A stretch of DNA of 64,000 nt from Salininema proteolyticum (lineage in GTDB: Bacteria > Actinomycetota > Actinomycetes > Mycobacteriales > Micromonosporaceae). Under the pieces are notes generated by a model that did not search any database, was not told the DNA's origin, and saw only the letters and a list, made by a program, of their open reading frames with translations. Positions 24,690 to 32,928 of the stretch are shown piece after piece. Where the stretch lies: positions 682,001-746,000 of the forward strand of contig NZ_JBHUNX010000001.1 of the NCBI RefSeq assembly GCF_042685645.1, read 5' to 3'. A program made the position numbers and the translations under genes. Numbering within the stretch: the first letter of the stretch is position 1; every line of letters starts with the position of its first letter.

Positions 24690-25493
24690 TCAGCGCAGCA
24701 GGGTGAGGAAGAGGATCGCGATGATCGCCAGCGCCACGGCGCCCGCGCCGGCCACGACCCAGTGGAACGGCGAGGGAGCCGGCTCCACATCGCCCACGAC
24801 GACCGTCACATTGTCCGGAGCGCCCTCGGCCAGAGCGTGCTTGACCAGCGCGTCGGCCGCGTCCTGGGGATCCTGGCAGTTGCGCAGCGCCGTCTCGAGG
24901 ACGTCCTCGGCGACGTAGTCGCTCAACCCGTCGGAGCAGACCAGGAAACGGTCGCCCACCTCGACGGGCCGGTCCTCGTAGTGGTGGGGGAGCTCGTTGG
25001 CCTGGATCACCCGCGTGACCGCCGAACGGTACGGGTGCGTCGCCGCCTCGGCCTTCGTGATGGCCCCCTCGTCGACGAGGTGCTGGACATAGGAGTCGTC
25101 CGTGGTGATCTGTGCGAAGTCGTCGCCGCGCAGCTGGTAGGCGCGGGAATCGCCGATGTGGACGAGGTGGACGCCCTCGTCGTCCAGCCACAGGCCCGTC
25201 AGCGTCGTCGCCATGCCCTCCGAGTCGGGGTGCTGCTCGATGTGCTCGCGGATGTCCGCCCTCGCGTGCTCCACCGCCGCGTCGAACTGAGCGGCGGCGC
25301 TCGCCGGATCGCGGTGGGCGAGCTTGGCCATCTGAGCGATCGTGAGACTGCTGGCGACCTCCCCGGCGGCGGCCCCTCCCACCCCGTCGGCCACGGCGAT
25401 GAGCCTCCGATTGGCGTGGTAGGCGTCTTCGTTGTGGTCGCGCACCTCGCCTACGTCGGTGCGGGCGCCGTAGTTCCACCGGAGGTCAGACAC
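24690..25493 (-). CDS. PP2C-family Ser/Thr protein phosphatase, membrane-anchored
   Basis: 267 residues. Metal and catalytic motifs: R18-D19-HNEDA, ADGVGGAAAG (35-44), GDSRAYQLR (114-122), CSDGLSDYV and APDNVTVVV. A single C-terminal TM helix (VVAGAGAVALAIIAILFLTLL) anchors the cytosolic domain; PstP has an additional external part that is absent here. Probably reverses phosphorylation by the divergent kinase. The GTG start has no good ribosome binding site and is overlapped by a leaderless mini-ORF, suggesting translational coupling. Confidence 0.92.
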   Translation of the reverse strand: MSDLRWNYGARTDVGEVRDHNEDAYHANRRLIAVADGVGGAAAGEVASSLTIAQMAKLAHRDPASAAAQFDAAVEHARADIREHIEQHPDSEGMATTLTGLWLDDEGVHLVHIGDSRAYQLRGDDFAQITTDDSYVQHLVDEGAITKAEAATHPYRSAVTRVIQANELPHHYEDRPVEVGDRFLVCSDGLSDYVAEDVLETALRNCQDPQDAADALVKHALAEGAPDNVTVVVGDVEPAPSPFHWVVAGAGAVALAIIAILFLTLLR

Positions 25494-25533
25494 GTGGCAC
25501 CACTGCAGTTCTCATCTCGTTGTGGAGGGACAT
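25486..25533 (-). CDS. leaderless 15-residue upstream ORF coupled to the PP2C gene
   Basis: ATG at 25533 begins 7 nt after TACACT and encodes MSLHNEMRTAVVPRV. Its TGA lies inside the second and third codons of the phosphatase gene, an 8-nt overlap. The arrangement would deliver ribosomes to a GTG that has no Shine-Dalgarno site. Seen only from position; translation is unproven. Confidence 0.4.
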   Translation of the reverse strand: MSLHNEMRTAVVPRV

Positions 25534-25540
25534 GGGTGAC

Positions 25541-25546
25541 AGTGTA
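25541..25546 (-). promoter_or_regulatory. -10 box upstream of the PP2C mini-ORF
   Basis: TACACT on the minus strand, 7 nt before the mini-ORF ATG. No clear -35. Confidence 0.45.
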
Positions 25547-25761
25547 GTTCAGGCCGTCCGGCCCGCGACGACCTCATACTTCTGTATGACCGCCGTTCAC
25601 AGGCGGCGACTGGTGTGCGAACCCCTGTTCTGTCGCCTCGACGATATCCCGGAATCGTGCCAAGGTCCGCCCGCCCCAGGGGATAAGGCCCCGTTCCGCC
25701 CTACCGTGGAAGGCGAGTGAGACCCCCGGCGCCCACGAGGCGCACATGAGAGGAGAGCGAC

Positions 25762-27180
25762 ATGGCACGCGTCCTGGCCGACCGCTACCGACTCGAAGAG
25801 GAGACCGCCCTCGGCGGCGCCTCCGTGGTCTGGCGCGCCACCGACACGGTGGACGGGCGCACCGTGGCCGTCAAGATCCTCCACCCCGAGATGCGCGACG
25901 ACCCCGAGACGGTCGAGGCGTTCTTCGCCGAGGCCGAGGCCCTCGCCGAGTTCGACCACCCCGGCGTCGTCCGGGCGCTCGACTTCCTCGTCATCGAGGA
26001 CATGACCGCACTCGTCCTCGAACACGTCCCCGAGGGGGACCTGCGCACCCGCGTCCGAGGGTCCGGCCCCGTCGACCCCCGCACCGCCGCCGCCCTCGCC
26101 GCCTCCTCGGCCGAGGCCCTCGCCTACCTCCACGGGCGCGGCTACCTCCACGGCGACGTCAAACCCGGCAACATCCTCCTGCCCGCGGCCGGGGGCACCA
26201 AGTTCATCGACTTCGGGCTCGTGCGCCGCACCGGCGACCCGACCCGCCCCAGCCACGGAACCCCCGAGTACACCGCCCCCGAGGTCGCCGCCGGCACGCC
26301 CCCCGGGACCGGCGCCGACGTCTACGCCCTCGGCCTGGTCCTCTACGAGATGGTGACCGGCTCCAGCGCCTACCGCGGCGGCGACATGGAGGCCGTCCTG
26401 CGCCGCCAGATCCGCAAGGTCCCCGTCCGCCCCGACGAGGTCGCCGAGAGCCTGTGGGCCGTCCTCTCCCGGTGCCTCCACCTCGACCCCGACGAACGCC
26501 CCGCGGCCGCGGAACTGGCCGCCGACCTGCGGAACCTGGGCTCCGCCCTCGACGCCGCGCCCTCGGGAACGGTCACCCCGCAGCTGGTCGACCGCGAGTC
26601 CGAGGCTGTGGGAACGCCTCCCCCCGGCAACCCCGCCACGCCGGCCGGCCCCGCCGCCGCGCCCGTCAACGCCGCCGGGGATCCCCTCGCACCGCACGAT
26701 GGACGAGACGGGCTGCGCACCGACGAGGCCTCCCTCCTCCCCGGGGCCGGGAGCCCGGCCGAACCGGAGGAGAAGCCCGGTCGCGGACGCCCGAAGACGC
26801 TGGTGACGGCCTCGATCGCCCTCGGCGCGCTCGCCGGGTTGGGAGCCCTGGGGTTCCTCCTCTTCGGCGGCGTCCTCAACGGCTCTCCGCCGGGGGACAT
26901 CGACCCCGGCTCCTCCACGGAGGCGCCCGTGGAAGAGGTCGCCGAGAGCGAGCCCTCCGAAGAGGAGTCGCCCGGGAGCGATTCCACAGCGGACGAAGAG
27001 GGCGCTTCCGGGGCGGACGAGTCCGAAACCCCCTCGATGTCCGAATCGGAGGAAGAGGTTCCCGGGGAGTCCACTGAGCCCGGCGAGGAGGGCGGACAGG
27101 ACGAGGCTCCGGAGGGCGGCGTCGACTCCGGCGACGTGCCCGGCTCCGAACACATCGGAAGCCCCGTGCCCAATACGTAA
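25762..27180 (+). CDS. PknB-type transmembrane Ser/Thr protein kinase
   Basis: 472 residues. The kinase domain (about 8-265) has a Gly loop (LGGASVVW), K38 in VAVKIL, E59 region, HGDVKPGNIL (130-139), D150-FG and the APE helix (TAPEV). The usual HRD is HGD, so it is a non-RD kinase whose activation may not need loop phosphorylation. A juxtamembrane Pro/Ala linker, one TM helix (about 347-372) and a 100-residue acidic Ser/Glu external tail follow; no PASTA. ATG 25762 has AGAGGAGAG. Divergent from PP2C. Confidence 0.92.
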   Translation: MARVLADRYRLEEETALGGASVVWRATDTVDGRTVAVKILHPEMRDDPETVEAFFAEAEALAEFDHPGVVRALDFLVIEDMTALVLEHVPEGDLRTRVRGSGPVDPRTAAALAASSAEALAYLHGRGYLHGDVKPGNILLPAAGGTKFIDFGLVRRTGDPTRPSHGTPEYTAPEVAAGTPPGTGADVYALGLVLYEMVTGSSAYRGGDMEAVLRRQIRKVPVRPDEVAESLWAVLSRCLHLDPDERPAAAELAADLRNLGSALDAAPSGTVTPQLVDRESEAVGTPPPGNPATPAGPAAAPVNAAGDPLAPHDGRDGLRTDEASLLPGAGSPAEPEEKPGRGRPKTLVTASIALGALAGLGALGFLLFGGVLNGSPPGDIDPGSSTEAPVEEVAESEPSEEESPGSDSTADEEGASGADESETPSMSESEEEVPGESTEPGEEGGQDEAPEGGVDSGDVPGSEHIGSPVPNT

Positions 27181-27225
27181 TTCGTTGCAGCCCTTGCTAA
27201 CCGCATTAAAAATCAGGCGAATGGG

Positions 27226-27253
27226 GGACGGTTCCCATTATCGGGGACCGTCC
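27226..27253 (+). terminator. hairpin after the kinase gene
   Basis: GGACGGTTCCC - ATTATC - GGGGACCGTCC (one G-T pair). No T-tract follows. The rest of 27181-27449 is relatively AT-rich and holds a GGCTAA/TTAGCC inverted repeat near 27359-27379 but no gene. Confidence 0.5.
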
Positions 27254-27449
27254 GAAGAAGGCAAATCGCACACCCGTATGACAAAATTGCAATTCTCTCA
27301 TTCGGACTACCGGCGGGTCCCCGCGCACCGCCCGACACAGTGGATTCCAGCGGAAACGGCTAAGCCATAGCGGATTAGCCCCCTCGGGCCACCGCCGCTT
27401 TAGGTCAGTCCACTTGCAAAACGTGAATCTACATGGCATTCTATCTCAC

Positions 27450-27953
27450 ATGGCAGGAAAAGAACTGAACGCGACGTCCGCGGCATTGCTCGGGCTGTTG
27501 CATGAAGGATCCATGACCGGCGGCCAGCTCATGGCCGAAGCCACCCGGCGCCTCGGGCCCTACTGGACGATGACCCGCAGCCAGGTCTACCGAGAGCTCC
27601 CCGCTCTCGCCGAGGCCGGCTACGTGCGAGTCGGAAAGCCCGGTCCGCGCGCCTCGGTCCCCTACACCATCTCCGCCTCAGGAAAGCGCGCCTTCACCCG
27701 CTGGCTCAACGAACCCACGAGGATCGGCCTGCTGAGGGACACCGTCGCGCTCAAGACCGTCTTCGCCGACGCCATGTCGGACGGGGCCCGGGCGGAACTC
27801 TACGACGACGCCACCGAACAGCACCAGGAAGCGCTCGCCAACGCGCGCGAACTGGCCAAGGAGTACTCCAAGGAGGATCCGGGCGCCGCCGCTGCGATGG
27901 AGTTCGCCGTCGGCTACCACCGCTCGGCGATCAACTGGCTTAAGAAGCGCTGA
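27450..27953 (+). CDS. PadR-family transcriptional regulator
   Basis: 167 residues. N-terminal winged helix (TSAALLGLLHEGSMTGGQLM; YWTMTRSQVYRELPALAEAGYVRV) and a helical C-terminal dimerisation domain, the PadR/Vir layout. Ligand and targets unknown; neighbours give no hint. ATG 27450 follows CATTCT by 7 nt, a possible leaderless start; no Shine-Dalgarno is visible. Confidence 0.85.
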   Translation: MAGKELNATSAALLGLLHEGSMTGGQLMAEATRRLGPYWTMTRSQVYRELPALAEAGYVRVGKPGPRASVPYTISASGKRAFTRWLNEPTRIGLLRDTVALKTVFADAMSDGARAELYDDATEQHQEALANARELAKEYSKEDPGAAAAMEFAVGYHRSAINWLKKR

Positions 27954-28338
27954 ACGGCTTCACGAGACTTGCGGGACGCGCCCGACCGGCGCGTCCCTCG
28001 TACGGCCCCGTCCGCTGGGGGAGAGGCGGGCGGGGCCGTACGCGCGTTCGCGGCGGCCGGATCCGGCCGAGAGGGGCTCTCCGCCGCCGCCCGAACGGGA
28101 GCCTGCCCGCCGGCCGCCCCGCCCCTCACCGGAGGCTCCCCTCCCGACCGCCGGACTCGACGAGCTCCTCATCGTCGTCAGGAGCGCTCCCCTCCCGCCG
28201 GCCGTGGGCCGCCGTCCCAACTCGAAGCCTCTCTTCCCGCCGGCCGCACTCCGCCGGCGCCACGCCCGTGTTCAGCGACGCCACCCGTCCGACGGCGAGA
28301 ACTGGCACCTGTCGGCCCATCGCGTAAGCTTGGATATT
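27954..28338. other. gene-free, hairpin-rich stretch before prfB
   Basis: 385 bp. Two perfect hairpins follow the padR stop: GGGACGCGCC/GGCGCGTCCC (27973-27997) and CGTACGGCCCCG/CGGGGCCGTACG (27999-28042). CCCGCCGGCCG occurs three times (28106, 28194, 28236). A TAAGCT box (28325-28330) lies 8 nt before the prfB GTG. No coding sequence is supported. Confidence 0.5.
27973..28042. terminator. tandem GC hairpins after padR
   Basis: A 10-bp stem with 5-nt loop followed one base later by a 12-bp stem with 20-nt loop; no T-tract, so termination is likely but not certain. Confidence 0.5.
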
Positions 28339-29460
28339 GTGACCAGTCATGACGTACAAGCCGAACTCAGCGAACTCCGCAAGACTCTAGAGAGCGTCGA
28401 AGCGGTCCTGGACCTCACCGCGCTCCGCCGCGAGGAGACCGAGTTGGAGGCGGCCGCGGCCGACCCCGAACTGTGGAACGACCCGGACAACGCTCAGAAG
28501 GTCACCTCGCGCCTCTCCCACGTCCAGGCGCAGCTGAGGAAGATCACCGAACTCCACACCGGCCTCGACGACATCGAGGTGCTCGCCGAACTGGCGGAGG
28601 CCGAGGACGACCCCTCCTCGGCGGCCGAGGCCCAGAGCGAGCTGGCGAAGCTGCGCAAGACCGTCGACGAGCTCGAGGTCCGCACCCTCCTCTCCGGCGA
28701 GTACGACGAGCGCAACGCGGTGGTCACCGTCCGCTCCGGCGCCGGCGGCGCCGACGCCTGCGACTTCGCCGAGCAGCTCATGCGCATGTACCTGCGCTGG
28801 GCCGAGACCCGCGACTTCGCCACCGAGGTGTACGACGTCTCGTACGCCGAGGAGGCGGGCATCCGCTCGGCCACCTTCGCCGTCTCGGGCCCCTACGCCT
28901 ACGGGACGCTCTCGGTCGAACAGGGCACCCACCGCGTCGTCCGCATCTCCAAATACGACAACCAGGGGCGCCGCCAGACCGGCTTCGCCGCCGTGGAGGT
29001 CGTTCCGGCGCTGGAGAAGACCGAGGAGATCGCGATCCCCGACGACGAGATCCGCGTCGACGTGTTCCGCGCCTCGGGCCCCGGCGGCCAGGGCGTCAAC
29101 ACGACCGACTCCGCCGTCCGGGTCACGCACATTCCCACCGGCCTCGCCGTCGCCTGTCAGAACGAGCGCAGCCAGCTGCAGAACAAGGCCACGGCCATGT
29201 CGCTGCTGTCGGCGAAGCTGCTCCAGCTCAAGCGCGAGGAGGAGCAGGCCGAGCTGGACTCGCTGCGCGGGTCGGCCACCGCCTCCTGGGGCGACCAGAT
29301 GCGCTCCTACGTGCAGCACCCCTACCAGATGGTCAAGGACCTCCGCACCGGCCACGAGACCGGCGACGTGCAGGGCGTTTACGACGGCAATATCGACGGC
29401 TTCCTGGAGGCGGGCATCCGCTGGCGCAAGTCGAAGGAACGCGACGAGGACCGCTCCTGA
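28339..29460 (+). CDS. prfB: peptide chain release factor 2 with atypical SKY codon-recognition tripeptide
   Basis: 373 residues; releases peptides at UGA and UAA. Helical domain 1, the domain 2/4 recognition superdomain and the catalytic GGQ (249-251 in SGPGGQGVN) are intact. The discriminator loop reads RISKYDNQGRRQTGF: S204-K205-Y206 replaces the near-universal Ser-Pro-Phe of RF2, and the following Thr-Ser-Phe is Thr-Gly-Phe. No programmed frameshift. Many genes here, including this one, end in TGA, so UGA must be read. First gene of prfB-ftsE-ftsX-M23-smpB. GTG start, probably leaderless. Confidence 0.95.
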   Translation: MTSHDVQAELSELRKTLESVEAVLDLTALRREETELEAAAADPELWNDPDNAQKVTSRLSHVQAQLRKITELHTGLDDIEVLAELAEAEDDPSSAAEAQSELAKLRKTVDELEVRTLLSGEYDERNAVVTVRSGAGGADACDFAEQLMRMYLRWAETRDFATEVYDVSYAEEAGIRSATFAVSGPYAYGTLSVEQGTHRVVRISKYDNQGRRQTGFAAVEVVPALEKTEEIAIPDDEIRVDVFRASGPGGQGVNTTDSAVRVTHIPTGLAVACQNERSQLQNKATAMSLLSAKLLQLKREEEQAELDSLRGSATASWGDQMRSYVQHPYQMVKDLRTGHETGDVQGVYDGNIDGFLEAGIRWRKSKERDEDRS

Positions 29461-29465
29461 GCGAC

Positions 29466-29501
29466 GGCGCGGGGCTGGCGGTGAACTGCCGGCCCCGCGC
29501 C
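29466..29501 (+). terminator. hairpin after prfB
   Basis: GGCGCGGGGCTGGC (29466-29479) pairs with GCCGGCCCCGCGCC (29488-29501), one G-T pair, 8-nt loop; no T-tract. Confidence 0.55.
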
Positions 29502-29793
29502 GCCCTGCGGCGTGCCCGACCTCGGGTTCCGCTGTCCTCACGGCCGTGCCTTACCACGCGACCGAGGGTGACGGACTCTTTCTCGGCCGACAGTGCCATC
29601 CGGCCTCGGCCGTTCGGATGAAATTCCTGTGTGATCGCTGGGAACACCCTCGGTCGCCGACGCGGCCGGGAGCGGTGGAACACCTCTTCAGCTGGGAGGG
29701 GACTTTCCCGGGTCGCCGAACCCGCCCACGTGTCCCCGCTGTGGGTGATTCCCTTTGCGGAGAGGTGCCCGCGCGAGCCTCGAACAGGATGAC

Positions 29794-29799
29794 TAGACT
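29794..29799 (+). promoter_or_regulatory. -10 box, leaderless ftsE
   Basis: TAGACT, 7 nt before the GTG at 29807. Confidence 0.65.
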
Positions 29800-29806
29800 C
29801 TTTCTC

Positions 29807-30487
29807 GTGATTCGCCTTGAAGACGTAACGAAGCAGTATCGACGGTCGAACCGGCCCTCGGTGGAGAACATCAACGTCTCCATCGACAAGGGCGAGTTCG
29901 TCTTCTTCATCGGACCGACCGGTGCGGGGAAGTCCACCATCATCAAGCTCTTGTTGCGCGAGGAGATGCCCGACAAGGGCAGGGTCTACGTCAACGACAA
30001 GGACGTGACGAAGATGCGGCGCTGGAAGGTCCCCGCCTACCGCCGCACGATCGGCTGCGTCTTCCAGGACTTCCGTTTGCTGCCCAACAGGACCGCCGCC
30101 GAGAACGTGGCCTTCGCCCTGGAGGTCATCGGCAAGCCGCGCTCCGTGGCCCGCCGCGTGGTCCCCGAGGTCCTCGAGCTCGTCGGCCTCGGCGGCAAGG
30201 AGCACCGCTACCCGGACGAGCTCTCCGGCGGCGAGCAGCAGCGCGTGGCGGTGGCCCGCGCGTTCGTCAACCGCCCGCTGATCATGCTGGCCGACGAGCC
30301 GACCGGAAACCTGGACCCCGACACCTCCATTGAGATCATGCGCCTGCTGGACCGCATCAGCCGCACCGGAACGACCATCCTGATGGTCACCCACGACTCC
30401 AACATCGTCAACCAGATGCGCCGGCGCGTCATCGAGATCGAAGGCGGGCAGATCGTCCGCGACCAGGCCCGCGGCGTCTACGGCTAG
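29807..30487 (+). CDS. ftsE: cell-division ABC transporter ATPase FtsE
   Basis: 226 residues. Walker A GPTGAGKST, Q-loop FQDF, signature LSGGEQQRV, Walker B LIMLADEPT and switch His in VTHD. With FtsX it forms a mechanotransmitting ABC complex at the septum that switches on a peptidoglycan hydrolase, here probably the M23 protein two genes downstream. GTG chosen because TAGACT lies 7 nt upstream; the longer frame would extend antisense-like sequence. Confidence 0.97.
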   Translation: MIRLEDVTKQYRRSNRPSVENINVSIDKGEFVFFIGPTGAGKSTIIKLLLREEMPDKGRVYVNDKDVTKMRRWKVPAYRRTIGCVFQDFRLLPNRTAAENVAFALEVIGKPRSVARRVVPEVLELVGLGGKEHRYPDELSGGEQQRVAVARAFVNRPLIMLADEPTGNLDPDTSIEIMRLLDRISRTGTTILMVTHDSNIVNQMRRRVIEIEGGQIVRDQARGVYG

Positions 30488-30525
30488 ACCGGGGCGAGTG
30501 AGACGAAAGGCAGACAAGCTCAACC

Positions 30526-31401
30526 ATGCGCGCGAAATACGTATTGTCCGAGGTGTTCCTCGGACTGTGGCGCAATATCTCCATGACCATCGCCATGATC
30601 ATCACCATGGGGGTCTCGCTGGCCATGCTCGGCTCGGCCCTGCTCCTGTACAACCAGGTGCAGGAGCTCGAGGAGCAGTACCAGACCAACCTCGAAGTGG
30701 TCATCTACATGGACCGCGACGTCGACGAGGAGACCGTTGAGGCCCTCCAGTCGCAGATCAACCAGGACGACCTGGTCGCCGAGTGGAAGTACGAGACGCA
30801 GGACGAGGCCTGGGAGAGGTTCCAGCAGACGTTCAAGGACTCCCCCGAGCTGATCGACAGCGTCGACGCCTCGGTGCTCCCCTCGGCCTTCCGGATCAGG
30901 ATGAGCGACATCACCAAGGCCGACGAGCTCATCGGCAAGTACCAGGAGTCCGAGGGCGTCTACCAGATCACCAACCAGAAGGAAGTCCTCCAGAAGGTCT
31001 TCGACGTCCTCGACGGCGGCCAGAAGCTGAGCCTCGTGCTCGCCGGCGTCCAGGGCATCGCGGCCCTCATGCTGGTGGCCAACACGATCCAGGTCGCGGC
31101 GTTCTCCCGCCGCCGCGAGGTCGCGATCATGAAGCTGGTGGGCGCGCCGAACTGGTTCGTGCAGGCGCCGTTCGTGCTGGAGGCGGTCTTCGCCGGCTTC
31201 ATCGGAGCGGTGCTCGCCTTCGCCACGGTGGCGGCCGGAAAGGTCTTCGTCATCGACGGCAAGTTCGAGTCGGTCTTCAGCCTCATGCCGCCGATCCAGT
31301 GGTCCACCGTGCTGATGCTGCTGCCGATCCTCGCGGGGATCGCGGCGGTCATCTCCGCGGTCACCGCCTGGGTCACCCTGCGCTTCAACATCAAGGTCTG
31401 A
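30526..31401 (+). CDS. ftsX: cell-division ABC permease FtsX
   Basis: 291 residues. TM1 (SMTIAMIITMGVSLAMLGSALLL) is followed by a large external domain (about 45-165) that engages the hydrolase, then three C-terminal helices around ALMLVANTIQVAAFSRRREVAIMKLVGAPNWF, the conserved coupling region that contacts FtsE. 38 bp after ftsE, same transcript. Confidence 0.97.
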   Translation: MRAKYVLSEVFLGLWRNISMTIAMIITMGVSLAMLGSALLLYNQVQELEEQYQTNLEVVIYMDRDVDEETVEALQSQINQDDLVAEWKYETQDEAWERFQQTFKDSPELIDSVDASVLPSAFRIRMSDITKADELIGKYQESEGVYQITNQKEVLQKVFDVLDGGQKLSLVLAGVQGIAALMLVANTIQVAAFSRRREVAIMKLVGAPNWFVQAPFVLEAVFAGFIGAVLAFATVAAGKVFVIDGKFESVFSLMPPIQWSTVLMLLPILAGIAAVISAVTAWVTLRFNIKV

Positions 31402-31431
31402 TTCACACGGAAGCGTGAGACACGCTCAAGG

Positions 31432-31469
31432 AGAGGGGTCGGGGCCCAGCCCCGGCCCCTCTTCCGTCT
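31432..31469 (+). terminator. terminator after ftsX
   Basis: 14-bp stem AGAGGGGTCGGGGC / GCCCCGGCCCCTCT with CCA loop, then TCCGTCTT. Confidence 0.75.
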
Positions 31470-31614
31470 TATTGCCGCCCAGACGGTCTCGCCGTTCGAG
31501 ACCGTTTTTCCGTACACGCGCCGCGAGAGGTCCCGTCCCTTCGCGGCCGCGGTGGGACGATGGTGTGTTCCGCACCGTTTTCCCGGAAAACCCGAAAAAC
31601 GTTCTCGGGTCTAA

Positions 31615-31620
31615 TAGATT
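31615..31620 (+). promoter_or_regulatory. -10 box, leaderless M23 gene
   Basis: TAGATT, 7 nt before the GTG at 31628. Confidence 0.65.
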
Positions 31621-31627
31621 GGCGTTT

Positions 31628-32872
31628 GTGAGAGCCTTTGCAGTTATGTCCTCCGTGCTCCTTCTGCTGGCAGCCTTCGCGACTCCCGCCGTCGCGCAAT
31701 CGGCCGAGCAGAGGCTGGACGATGTGGAGCGCCGCAAAGCGGAAGTGTCCTCGTTGTTGGAGGGCGCCTCCGAGGAGGTCCGGGAGGCCGGGCAGCTCCT
31801 GGCCGAGGCGGAGGTCGAACTCCCCGGAGCGGAGGAGGCCCTCGCGGTAGCCGAAGGTCTCGTGGCCGCCGCCGAGATCCGTTCGCGCGAGGCCGAGGAC
31901 GCCGTCGAAGAGGCCCGCGCGGAGCTCGAGTCCGCGCGGAAGGCCGAGCGGGAGGCCGTCGACGCGGTCCGGGAGGCGCGGGACGAGAGGGCCGAAGTCT
32001 TCACCTCCGTCTACAAGGGCGCCGAGATCGGCACCCTCTCGCGAGTGATGGACTCCGAGGACCTGGGGCAGGCCGTCGACCGCCTGGGCTATTTCCAGTT
32101 CCTCAACGAGTCCAAGCAGGAAGCGGTGGAGAAGGTCACGCTCGAGCGCACCAGGGCCCGCAACGCCGAGAACGCGGCCTCGCGTGCCAAGGACGCGGCC
32201 GAAGAGGCGGCGCAGGAAGCCAGGGAGGCCGAGGAGGAAGCCCGGGAGCAGCGCGACGCGGCCGAGGCGGCCTTCGCGGAGGTGAAGGAGCTCAACGACA
32301 CCCGCGCCGACGCGCTGGCGGTCGCGAAGTCCTACGAGGACGAGATCGAGCGGCAGTACGAGGACCTCAAGGCCGAGTCCGACGAACTGGCCGCCGAGAT
32401 CCGCGCCGCGCAGCAGGCCGCCGCCGACCCCGGTCCGGGGTCCGGCTCGGGCGGCCCCGCGGCCGGCACCGACTCGCAGTTCGTCCTTCCGGTGGCCGGG
32501 TGGAAGAGCTCCGACTTCGGCTATCGGGCCGACCCCTTCACCGGGGCGAGCGTCTACCACTCCGGCGTCGACATCGCGGCGGGCATGGGCACCGGTATCC
32601 ACGCGGGCGGTCCGGGGACGGTCATCTGGGCGGGTTGGAACGGCGGCTACGGCAACCTCACCTGCATCGACCACGGCGGCGGCATCGCCACCTGCTACGG
32701 CCACCAGTCCCAGATCCACGTCTCGACAGGGCAGTACGTCGACACCGACGACGTCATCGGCTCCATAGGCTCGACCGGCAACTCGACGGGCCCGCACCTC
32801 CACTTCGAGGTGCGGATCAACGGCGGCCAGGTGGACCCGGTGCCGTACCTGCCCTCCTGCTTCTGCCGCTGA
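31628..32872 (+). CDS. secreted coiled-coil M23 peptidoglycan endopeptidase (EnvC/RipC-like role)
   Basis: 414 residues. Signal peptide (1-24, cleaved after TPAVAQ), a long alanine/glutamate-rich coiled coil (about 25-270) and a LytM/M23 domain with ligands H311, D315 (HSGVDIAAG) and H390, H392 (GPHLHFEV). All zinc residues are present, so it is probably active. Position next to ftsEX and the coiled coil suggest FtsEX-controlled septal hydrolysis. The C-terminus ends in PSCFCR, an uncommon Cys pair, in addition to LTCIDH and ATCYGH. Own promoter. Confidence 0.93.
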   Translation: MRAFAVMSSVLLLLAAFATPAVAQSAEQRLDDVERRKAEVSSLLEGASEEVREAGQLLAEAEVELPGAEEALAVAEGLVAAAEIRSREAEDAVEEARAELESARKAEREAVDAVREARDERAEVFTSVYKGAEIGTLSRVMDSEDLGQAVDRLGYFQFLNESKQEAVEKVTLERTRARNAENAASRAKDAAEEAAQEAREAEEEAREQRDAAEAAFAEVKELNDTRADALAVAKSYEDEIERQYEDLKAESDELAAEIRAAQQAAADPGPGSGSGGPAAGTDSQFVLPVAGWKSSDFGYRADPFTGASVYHSGVDIAAGMGTGIHAGGPGTVIWAGWNGGYGNLTCIDHGGGIATCYGHQSQIHVSTGQYVDTDDVIGSIGSTGNSTGPHLHFEVRINGGQVDPVPYLPSCFCR

Positions 32873-32916
32873 CCGCGACCGGCCCTAATGCCCTCGACAC
32901 TCCCGCGGGCGGGGGC

Positions 32917-32922
32917 TAGACT
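32917..32922 (+). promoter_or_regulatory. -10 box, leaderless smpB
   Basis: TAGACT, 6 nt before the GTG at 32929. Confidence 0.6.
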
Positions 32923-32928
32923 TGCACG

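Larger units (their letters stand above)
29461..29806. other. intergenic region prfB-ftsE
   Basis: 346 bp: the prfB terminator hairpin, then about 290 bp without a supported gene. A 12-mer, GACTCTTTCTCG, occurs at 29574 and again at 29796, where it overlaps the ftsE -10 box and start. Confidence 0.45.
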
